A program made the translations under genes and the position numbers. Positions 1 to 5,395 of a DNA stretch of 10,052 nt are shown piece by piece (within the stretch, counting starts at the first letter, position 1; every line of letters begins with the position of its first letter). A model generated the notes under the pieces. It had not been told where the DNA came from, ran no database searches, and saw only the letters and a list, made by a program, of their open reading frames with translations. This DNA is from Methylocystis sp. (lineage in GTDB: Bacteria > Pseudomonadota > Alphaproteobacteria > Rhizobiales > Beijerinckiaceae): NCBI GenBank assembly GCA_023253795.1, contig JALRFG010000058.1, positions 1-10,052 on the forward strand, written 5' to 3'.

Positions 1-1
1 A

Positions 2-1147
2 GTGAAAGCCGACTTGCCGATCAAGGAACTGGGCGATGAAGCGCCTGTCTATGATCGTCCGCATGTTCCAACGCCAAAAGCGCCGGTGATCGACGCCAAA
101 GATATTGTTGCGCCGATCGCGAATCGCGACGCATTGCTCAAACTTCTTGCGACGCCCAATCTCTGCGGCAAACGCTGGATCTGGGAGCAATATGATCATC
201 TCATTCTTGGCAACAGCGTGCGTCAGCCCGGCGGCGATGCGGCGGTGATCCGCGTCAAGGATGGTCCAAAGGGTCTGGCGCTGACAACCGACGTCACAGC
301 GCGTTATTGCGCCGCTGATCCTGTCGAAGGCGGCAAACAGACCGTGGCTGAAGCCTGGCGCAACATCACGGCGCGCGGCGCGACGCCGCTTGCGCTCACC
401 GATAATCTCAATTTCGGCAACCCTGAACGTCCCGAGATCATGGGCCAATTCGTTGGCTGTCTCGAAGGCATTGGCGAAGCGGCGCGCGCGCTCGATTTCC
501 CGATCGTGTCGGGCAATGTGTCGCTGTACAATGAAACGCAGGGCGCGGGCATTTTGCCGACCCCGGCGATTGGCGGCGTTGGCGTCATCGCCGATGTGCG
601 CAAAGCGGCGCGCACAGGATTTACGCGCGCCAATGACGTGATCATTCTGGTTGGCGCCACCAAAGGCTGGCTTGGTCAATCGGTGTGGCTGCGCGATGTC
701 GCTGGTCGTACAGATGGCGCGCCGCCGCCGATCGATCTCTCCGCCGAACGCCGCAATGGCGATTTTGTGCGCGAACTTATTCTAGCCGGTCGCGTTACCG
801 CTGTTCATGATCTTTCCGACGGCGGTCTCGCCGTCGCGCTTGCCGAAATGGCGCTAGAAAACGGCGTCGGCGCGACGATTGAGCAATTGCCCGATGGCCC
901 GGCGCATGCGGCGTTGTTTGGCGAGGATCAGGCGCGTTATCTCATTGCGCTCGATCCGAAAGAGGCCGAGAGCGTCACCGCCGAAGCGCGCGCCAAGGGC
1001 GTGCCCGTGCTGACGCTGGGCGCAACCGGCGGCGCGGCGCTCGCTTTGCCGGACGAGCCGCCGATTACGCTTTCCGCCCTGACGGCGGCTTTCGAAACGC
1101 CGCTGCCGGCCTATATGTCGGGGGATGACGGCGCTTTCGCGCGCTGA
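2..1147 (+). CDS. purL: Phosphoribosylformylglycinamidine synthase II (PurL), C-terminal half, 5' end outside window
   Basis: This is the ATP- and glutamine-dependent step of purine synthesis that converts FGAR to FGAM; the small-type PurL works with PurS and PurQ in the cytoplasm. The frame is open from the first complete codon at base 2. The GTG there is internal, because the visible 381 residues are only about half of the roughly 735-740 usual for alphaproteobacterial PurL. Visible landmarks, numbered within the fragment, are GGDAAVIR (77-84), DNLNFGNPE (134-142), SGNVSLYNET (170-179), GGVGVIADV (191-199) and HDLSDGGL (269-276). These belong to the second AIRS-like ATP-binding/catalytic repeat. 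The C-terminus ends in LPAYMSGDDGAFAR, normal for the family. No frameshift or internal stop is seen. bolA follows 25 bases after the stop, so the two are probably co-transcribed. Confidence 0.97.
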   Translation: MKADLPIKELGDEAPVYDRPHVPTPKAPVIDAKDIVAPIANRDALLKLLATPNLCGKRWIWEQYDHLILGNSVRQPGGDAAVIRVKDGPKGLALTTDVTARYCAADPVEGGKQTVAEAWRNITARGATPLALTDNLNFGNPERPEIMGQFVGCLEGIGEAARALDFPIVSGNVSLYNETQGAGILPTPAIGGVGVIADVRKAARTGFTRANDVIILVGATKGWLGQSVWLRDVAGRTDGAPPPIDLSAERRNGDFVRELILAGRVTAVHDLSDGGLAVALAEMALENGVGATIEQLPDGPAHAALFGEDQARYLIALDPKEAESVTAEARAKGVPVLTLGATGGAALALPDEPPITLSALTAAFETPLPAYMSGDDGAFAR

Positions 1148-1172
1148 TCCTTGTCTCGCAGGAAAAACGCCC

Positions 1173-1403
1173 ATGCCCATGCCCGCCGCCGAGATTGAAC
1201 GGTTGATCAAACAGGCGCTGCCCGATGCGATCGTCGAACTCACGGCGCTCGCCAATGACGACGATCATTGGGCGGCGACCGTGATTTCCGAACGCTTTCG
1301 CGATCTGTCGCGTGTGAAGCAGCATCAGCTGGTCAATGCGGCGTTCGGCGGACGCCTCGGCACCGAACTTCATGCCTTGTCCTTGATCACGCGCGCGCCT
1401 TAA
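1173..1403 (+). CDS. bolA: BolA-family protein, glutaredoxin partner type
   Basis: The product is a 76-residue BolA/IbaG-type protein. The family is known to bind monothiol CGFS glutaredoxins and share a bridging [2Fe-2S] cluster, with roles in iron-sulfur trafficking and iron sensing. The sequence shows the short BolA fold: N-terminal helix (AAEIERLIKQALPDA), the H-W-A-A-T-V-I-S-E-R-F strand/turn, then SRVKQHQLVNAAFGGRL and the conserved ELHALSL end with its invariant His. The start chosen is ATG 1173, because AGGA at 1160-1163 lies 9 bases upstream and the residues then match the usual N-terminus (MPM..AEIE). A longer reading from 1125 would overlap purL and has no family support. The grxD gene 66 bases downstream is the expected functional partner. 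Confidence 0.93.
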   Translation: MPMPAAEIERLIKQALPDAIVELTALANDDDHWAATVISERFRDLSRVKQHQLVNAAFGGRLGTELHALSLITRAP

Positions 1404-1435
1404 GCTTCATCATTCATTGCATTTTCGCATGATCG

Positions 1436-1454
1436 TCGGCGCCTTGACCGCCGA
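1436..1454 (+). other. Small hairpin just upstream of the grxD ribosome binding site
   Basis: TCGGCG (1436-1441) and CGCCGA (1449-1454) are perfect inverted repeats around a 7-base loop. They end 4 bases before the AAGGA of grxD (1459-1463). The hairpin might tune translation or protect the 5' end of a processed message, but a 6-bp stem can arise by chance in GC-rich DNA. Confidence 0.3.
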
Positions 1455-1469
1455 ATGAAAGGAAGAAAA

Positions 1470-1799
1470 ATGTCGGACACTATTCACGATCGGATCAAAA
1501 AAGAGATCGAGAGCAGCGATGTCGTGCTGTTTATGAAAGGAACGCCTCAGGCGCCGCAATGTGGTTTCTCCATGCAGGTCGCGCAAATTCTCAATCATCT
1601 CGGCGTGCCCTATAAAGCCATCAATGTGATGGCCGATGGCGAGATCCGCGAAGGCATCAAGGCCTATTCAAACTGGCCGACAATTCCGCAGCTTTATGTG
1701 AAGAATGAATTCATCGGCGGTTGCGACATCACCCGCGAGATGTTCCAGAGCGGCGAGCTGGTTCAGCTTCTCGACAAGGAAGGCGTGGCGCATAACTGA
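1470..1799 (+). CDS. grxD: Monothiol glutaredoxin, Grx4/GrxD family (CGFS type)
   Basis: This 109-residue cytosolic protein is a single-domain monothiol glutaredoxin that carries or transfers [2Fe-2S] clusters with glutathione as ligand, alone as a dimer or with BolA. Visible landmarks are the active-site CGFS at residues 31-34, the upstream Lys in FMKGTP (K23) that contacts glutathione, the cis-Pro segment NWPTIPQLY (68-76), and FIGGCD (81-86). The length is normal for the family. Start ATG 1470 is preferred over ATG 1455: AAGGA at 1459-1463 sits 6 bases upstream and the protein then begins MSDTIHDRI as in relatives. It lies 66 bases after bolA and is followed by a strong terminator, so it is the last gene of the purL-bolA-grxD unit. 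Confidence 0.97.
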   Translation: MSDTIHDRIKKEIESSDVVLFMKGTPQAPQCGFSMQVAQILNHLGVPYKAINVMADGEIREGIKAYSNWPTIPQLYVKNEFIGGCDITREMFQSGELVQLLDKEGVAHN

Positions 1800-1822
1800 C
1801 GCCGTCGCGCCGGATGAGATGA

Positions 1823-1854
1823 AAAAACGCCGGCGTTGAAGCGCCGGCGTTTTT
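1823..1854 (+). terminator. Rho-independent terminator after grxD
   Basis: Inverted repeat ACGCCGGCG (1827-1835) / CGCCGGCGT (1842-1850) around a 6-base TTGAAG loop, extended by A-T pairs and followed by TTTTATTTT (1851-1859). A run of six A precedes the left arm, so the element could also work on the minus strand. It lies 23 bases after the grxD stop and 50 bases before pdxA. It therefore separates the two transcription units, and pdxA should have its own promoter or depend on read-through. Confidence 0.93.
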
Positions 1855-1904
1855 ATTTTGTCCGCGTTTGACGCGCGGCCTGATCCGTTGCAAGCCTTGC
1901 ACGC

Positions 1905-2456
1905 ATGACGACAACCCCGCTCGCCATCACCATGGGCGATCCCGCCGGGATCGGGCCCGAATTGCTGCTCAAGGCATGGCGCGTGCGCCAGACCCAGCAT
2001 TTACCGGCGTTTTTCGCTTTTGCGGATCAGGCGTTGCTGATGCGGCGCGCGCAAGCGCTTGGGTTGGAGATCGCTTTCGAGACCGCGACTCCCGAAACCG
2101 CGTCGGCGATCTTCGCCCGAGCCCTGCCGGTTGTGCCGCTAATGCATGAAACAAACGCTGTCGCTGGCCAGCCGGACCCGGCGAATGCGCCGGCGATCAT
2201 CGCGTCGATCGAACGCGCCGTAGCCTGTGTCGCTCAGGGATCGGCGCGTGGCGTCGTCACCAATCCCATCGCCAAATCGGTTCTTTACGCGGCTGGTTTT
2301 GCGCATCCCGGCCATACGGAATTTCTCGGGGAACTGGCGACGCGCCATTATAGCGGCAATTATCGCGCCGTGATGATGCTGTGGGCGGAAGAACTCGCTG
2401 TCGTGCCCATCACGATCCACATTCCATTGATTGATGCGCCAAAGAAACTGGCGTGA
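1905..2456 (+). CDS. pdxA: PdxA N-terminal fragment
   Basis: This 183-residue ORF carries the N-terminal part of PdxA, including the substrate/NAD-binding start, TNPIAK (119-124), and two of the three metal-binding histidines (H137 in GHTEF, H172 in TIHIP). It ends abruptly at IDAPKKLA, within the loop before a conserved helix. On its own it lacks the third metal ligand and the C-terminal dimer/active-site segment, so it should not be active alone. Confidence 0.7.
   Translation: MTTTPLAITMGDPAGIGPELLLKAWRVRQTQHLPAFFAFADQALLMRRAQALGLEIAFETATPETASAIFARALPVVPLMHETNAVAGQPDPANAPAIIASIERAVACVAQGSARGVVTNPIAKSVLYAAGFAHPGHTEFLGELATRHYSGNYRAVMMLWAEELAVVPITIHIPLIDAPKKLA
2441..2456 (+). other. pdxA: Deletion scar in pdxA at an AAACTG microhomology
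   Basis: The bases AAAGAAACTGGCGTGA hold the break. In the upstream frame AAG-AAA-CTG reads K-K-L, which fits the end of the ...DAPKKL loop. In the downstream frame GAA-ACT-GGC-GTG reads E-T-G-V, which fits the start of the following helix. AAACTG therefore serves both sides in different frames, as expected after a deletion between two AAACTG copies, one lying one base out of phase. The frame change (+1905 phase to +2453 phase) equals loss of 3n+1 bases, matching the estimate of 25. Confidence 0.65.
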
Positions 2457-2878
2457 TCGTCGCGCATGATCTGGCGACGCGATTTGGAATCACAAAGCCG
2501 CGTCTCGCCTTTTCTGGATTGAATCCGCATGCCGGCGAGGATGGTGCGTTGGGTCGTGAAGAGATCGATGTTATGGCGCCGGCGCTTGCCGCTTTACGCG
2601 ACAGGGGAATTTATACGCGTGGTCCGTTCCCGGCCGATACGATGTTCCATGCGACGGCACGCGCTGGCTATGACGTCGCTTTATGCCCGACGCATGATCA
2701 GGCGCTGATCCCGATCAAGACGCTGGCGTTTGATCGCGGGGTGAATGTTACGCTTGGGTTGCCCTTTGTGCGCACCTCACCGGATCATGGCACCGCATTC
2801 GATATCGCCGACAAGGGCGTCGCCGATCCAACAAGCCTGATTGAAGCGATCCGTCTCGCCGACCGGATGACCAAATGA
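2453..2878 (+). CDS. pdxA: PdxA C-terminal fragment, GTG start overlapping the upstream stop
   Basis: This 141-residue ORF carries the C-terminal part of PdxA: GLNPHAGE (22-29), PADTMFH (60-66), the third metal histidine in HDQ (H81) and LGLPFVRTSPDHGTAFDIA (101-119). It can start at GTG 2453, which overlaps the TGA of the first fragment as GTGA, an arrangement compatible with translational reinitiation. No Shine-Dalgarno is clear. Upstream in this frame GAA-ACT-GGC (2444-2452) still reads E-T-G, as expected for the intact protein, but a TGA at 2432-2434 closes it. Its stop overlaps the rsmA start as ATGA. Confidence 0.65.
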   Translation: MIVAHDLATRFGITKPRLAFSGLNPHAGEDGALGREEIDVMAPALAALRDRGIYTRGPFPADTMFHATARAGYDVALCPTHDQALIPIKTLAFDRGVNVTLGLPFVRTSPDHGTAFDIADKGVADPTSLIEAIRLADRMTK

Positions 2879-3723
2879 TCGACGATCTGCCACCGCTTCG
2901 CGAGGTTGTTGCGCGTCATGGGCTCGACGCCAAAAAAACGCTTGGCCAGAATTTCCTCTTCGATCTTAATCTGACGTCGCGGATCGCGCGCGCCGTCGGC
3001 GCCTCGCCGGAGGTGACGATTGTTGAAATCGGTCCCGGTCCCGGCGGATTGACGCGCGCGTTGCTGGCGCAGGGCGCCCGCGTCATCGCCATTGAACGCG
3101 ATGCGCGTTGTCTGCCGGCGCTGGCTGAAATCGCCGCGCATTATCCCGGTCGTCTCACGGTGGTGGAGGCGGATGCACTGGAAATCGACATGCCAGCGCT
3201 GCTGGCGCGCGAAGGCGTGACGACGCCGGCGGGCATATGCGCCAACCTTCCCTATAATATCGCCACCGCTTTATTGACGCGCTGGATCGAGGCTGAGCCC
3301 TGGCCCTCGGCGTTTGATCGCTATGTGCTGATGTTTCAAAAAGAGGTGGCGTTACGGATTGTCGCGACGCCGGCGCAGCGCGCCGATTACGGTCGTCTCG
3401 CGGTGTTGTGCGGCTGGCGCACGCGTGCGCGCATTCTCTTTGATGTGTCGCCTTCAGCCTTTACGCCGCCGCCGAAAATCGTCTCGTCCGTGGTCGAACT
3501 TGTTCCCAATCCGTCGCCAATGTCCTGCGACGCCGGGACGTTGACGCGGGTGACGCAGGCGGCTTTCGGCCAGCGCCGCAAGATGCTGCGTCAAAGCCTC
3601 AAATCGCTCGGGGTCGACGCCGGCGACTTGCTGGCAAGCGCCGGCATTGAAGAAACGAAACGCGCCGAGGAAATTGATGTTGCGGGTTTTGTCGCGCTGG
3701 CGAATGCGGTAACCAACGGCTAA
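2875..3723 (+). CDS. rsmA: 16S rRNA (adenine1518-N6/adenine1519-N6)-dimethyltransferase RsmA (KsgA)
   Basis: The enzyme uses S-adenosylmethionine to dimethylate two adjacent adenines in the 3'-terminal hairpin of 16S rRNA, a late step of 30S assembly; its loss gives kasugamycin resistance. The 282-residue length is usual. Visible motifs are KKTLGQNFL (20-28, N-terminal signature), the SAM-binding VEIGPGPGGLT (50-60), the acidic residue ending strand 2 (IAIERD, E74), EADAL (98-102), and the catalytic NLPYNI (124-129). The C-terminal rRNA-binding part includes FTPPPKIVSSVV and AFGQRRKMLRQSLK. The ATG overlaps the stop of the upstream pdxA reading frame (ATGA), so its translation is normally coupled to pdxA, and the pdxA lesion could affect its expression. 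It converges on gmk, with 24 bases between stops and no clear terminator. Confidence 0.97.
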   Translation: MIDDLPPLREVVARHGLDAKKTLGQNFLFDLNLTSRIARAVGASPEVTIVEIGPGPGGLTRALLAQGARVIAIERDARCLPALAEIAAHYPGRLTVVEADALEIDMPALLAREGVTTPAGICANLPYNIATALLTRWIEAEPWPSAFDRYVLMFQKEVALRIVATPAQRADYGRLAVLCGWRTRARILFDVSPSAFTPPPKIVSSVVELVPNPSPMSCDAGTLTRVTQAAFGQRRKMLRQSLKSLGVDAGDLLASAGIEETKRAEEIDVAGFVALANAVTNG

Positions 3724-3747
3724 TCCTGTGACACAAGGGTCAGCGCG

Positions 3748-4389
3748 TCATTCGCTCAGCAATTTTTCGACAAAGGCTTCTATGCCGCGTTCGCGGCGTG
3801 GCCGACGCTGACGCTCTGCGCGCAGAATGGCGATCAGATCGTCGAAAGAGCGCTGCAGATCGTCATTGACGATCACATAGTCATATTCTTTCCAGCGCGC
3901 GATTTCCTTGCGGGCGTTTTCAAGCCGTTTCTCGATGACCTCGCGAGAATCCTCGGCGCGGCGTTCAAGCCGCGCGCGCAGCTCTTTCATCGACGGCGGC
4001 AGGATAAAGACGCTGACCGTGTCGGCGTTCATTTTTTCGCGCACCTGGCGCGTGCCCTGATAGTCGATATCGAATAGGCAATCGCGACCCTGCGCCAGGA
4101 TCGCCTCCACTGGAGCGCGCGGCGTGCCGTAATAATTGCCGTGCACTTCAGCCCATTCCAGCAATTCGCCGGTGTCGCGCAGCGCGATGAACTGTTTCTC
4201 GCCGATGAAGCGGTAATGAATGCCGTCAACTTCGCTAGAACGGCGCGCCCGCGTCGTCACGGAAATCGACAGAGTCAGATCGAGATCGCGGTCCTGAAGC
4301 ATCATGCGCGTCAGCGTCGTCTTTCCGGCGCCAGACGGCGAGGAGAGAATGAGAACGACGCCGCGTCGGGCGGGAAGGGTTGGGTCCAT
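3748..4389 (-). CDS. gmk: Guanylate kinase
   Basis: The enzyme phosphorylates GMP to GDP with ATP, an essential step of purine nucleotide salvage and of GTP and (p)ppGpp supply. The 213-residue product shows the P-loop SSPSGAGKTT (16-25), the GMP-binding signature TTRARRSSEVDGIHYRF (45-61), WAEVHGNYYGT (79-89), the Walker-B-like DIDYQGT (107-113, with Tyr where Trp is common), and the lid/helix RLENARKEIARWKEYDYVIVND. The start at 4389 is preferred: GGAAG lies 8 bases upstream and the length fits the family. A reading from the ATG at 4437 adds 16 residues (MARLWRGPAIFPEAIQ), gives 229 residues and has no good Shine-Dalgarno, but cannot be excluded. It is the last gene of the minus-strand cluster. 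Confidence 0.95.
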   Translation of the reverse strand: MDPTLPARRGVVLILSSPSGAGKTTLTRMMLQDRDLDLTLSISVTTRARRSSEVDGIHYRFIGEKQFIALRDTGELLEWAEVHGNYYGTPRAPVEAILAQGRDCLFDIDYQGTRQVREKMNADTVSVFILPPSMKELRARLERRAEDSREVIEKRLENARKEIARWKEYDYVIVNDDLQRSFDDLIAILRAERQRRPRRERGIEAFVEKLLSE

Positions 4390-4470
4390 CTGGATCGCTT
4401 CCGGAAAAATCGCTGGTCCTCGCCATAGGCGAGCCATGGCCTGCTGACAACTGTGTCGGCGTTAACGCGC

Positions 4471-5358
4471 CTATTCGATGTTTTGAACCTGCTCGCGCCA
4501 TTGTTCGACCTCGATTTTCATATCGAGGCCAATCGCGGTGAGCGCCGTATCGCCGGATTTGGCGCACAGCGTGTTGCTTTCACGTCCCAGTTCCTGCGCG
4601 AAGAAATCAAGACGACGCCCGATCGGCCCGCCCTTGTCGAGCAGGTCCCGTGCGCTGGCGACATGCGCCTTCAGCCGGTCCAGCTCCTCGCGAATATCGC
4701 TTTTGACGGCGATCAGCACCGCTTCTTGATGCAGCCGCGCCGGATCGAGCCCCTCGGCGGCCTCCATGAGTTTGGCGATCTGCTGTGCGAGCCGGTCGCG
4801 AATCGCTTCAGGTTGGCGCGCGGGCAAGGCGTCGGCCTGCGCCGTGAGTTCACCGATACGGTCGAGCCGTGCGCGCAACACGCGCGTCAGCGCCGCGCCT
4901 TCGCCCTGACGCGCGGCAACCAGCGCGTCGAGCACTTCATCGAGCGCCCGCAGAATATGGGTTTCCAGCGCGCTGCGCTGCACGTCATCTTCTTCGGGCT
5001 GCACAATCTCGATGATTCCCGGAATCGTCAGCAGGCCATCGAGCGAGGCTGGTCGCAGATTGGCGTGCGGCGGCACATCGTCGAGCGCCGCAAGCAGCCG
5101 ATCGAGCGCGTCGCGATTGATGCGCGCCGGGGCGACGTCATCGGTACGTTTCGCAGTCAGATTCGCCACCACCGATCCACGCGTCAGTCGCGCCGAAATG
5201 GCGGCGCGGGCCTTCACCTCTACGGCGTCTAAAGCGGGTGGAACCCGCAGCCGCAGATCAAGCCCCTTGGCGTTGACGCTTTTCAGCTCCCAGGCGTAGG
5301 CCCACGATCCGAAAGCGCCATGGGAGCGGGAAAAGCCTGTCATGCTCGCGACAGTCAT
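4471..5358 (-). CDS. yicC: YicC/YloC family endoribonuclease
   Basis: This 295-residue protein belongs to the YicC/YloC family. Members in E. coli and B. subtilis have been described as endoribonucleases, the E. coli one linked to small-RNA turnover; the role in this lineage is not known. Visible features are the N-terminal family signature MTVASMTGFSRS with ELKSVNAKGLDLRLRVP (24-40), a long charged helical middle (about 125-235), DIREELDRLKAH (221-232), and the strongly conserved C-terminal segment IGRRLDFFAQELGRESNT (246-263) followed by A-K-S-G-D. The start ATG has GGAG 5 bases upstream. It lies 37 bases after mltG and 81 bases before gmk, the usual pairing of yicC with gmk. Confidence 0.94.
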   Translation of the reverse strand: MTVASMTGFSRSHGAFGSWAYAWELKSVNAKGLDLRLRVPPALDAVEVKARAAISARLTRGSVVANLTAKRTDDVAPARINRDALDRLLAALDDVPPHANLRPASLDGLLTIPGIIEIVQPEEDDVQRSALETHILRALDEVLDALVAARQGEGAALTRVLRARLDRIGELTAQADALPARQPEAIRDRLAQQIAKLMEAAEGLDPARLHQEAVLIAVKSDIREELDRLKAHVASARDLLDKGGPIGRRLDFFAQELGRESNTLCAKSGDTALTAIGLDMKIEVEQWREQVQNIE

Positions 5359-5395
5359 GGAGACTCCAGTAAAATTTTCGAGATTTGCAGCGCGC

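Larger units (their letters stand above)
1905..2878 (+). pseudogene. pdxA: 4-hydroxythreonine-4-phosphate dehydrogenase (PdxA), disrupted by a small frame-shifting deletion
   Basis: PdxA is the NAD- and divalent-metal-dependent dehydrogenase/decarboxylase of the DXP-dependent pyridoxal 5'-phosphate pathway. Family motifs run through both pieces: ITMGDPAGIGPE near the start, VVTNPIAK, PGHTEF (first metal His), TIHIPL (second metal His), then SGLNPHAGE, PADTMFH, HDQALIP (third metal His) and LGLPFVRTSPDHGTAFDIA. The first ORF ends at TGA 2454-2456 and the homologous sequence resumes in another frame. From memory, relatives have about 19 residues between the TIHI segment and the following I-V-A-x-D-L helix; here only 32 bases remain, so about 25 are missing. 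Adding 25 restores a 332-residue protein, the normal size. A single-base sequencing error would not explain this. The start ATG 1905 has no good Shine-Dalgarno. TTGACG at 1868-1873 could be a -35 box, but no matching -10 is evident. An assembly artefact remains possible. Confidence 0.82.

Noticed and set aside
1125..1403. Longer bolA start at 1125
   Set aside because: The extra 16 residues overlap purL and do not fit the family; ATG 1173 has AGGA at the right distance.
2441..2456. Programmed ribosomal frameshift to join the two pdxA ORFs
   Set aside because: There is no slippery heptamer followed by a stem, and about eight family residues are absent, which a frameshift would not restore.
3748..4437. 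Longer gmk start at 4437
   Set aside because: The 16 additional residues give an unusual length, and the Shine-Dalgarno fits the ATG at 4389 better. Kept as a minor alternative.
4453..5232. 259-codon open frame on the + strand, antisense to yicC
   Set aside because: Shadow of the GC-rich yicC codons; no recognisable domain, and the opposite strand has clear YicC family motifs.
5362..5366. GANTC (CcrM methylation) sites near yicC and fabF starts (also 8944-8948)
   Set aside because: Several further GANTC sites occur in coding and non-coding parts of the window, so their position here is not informative without methylation data.
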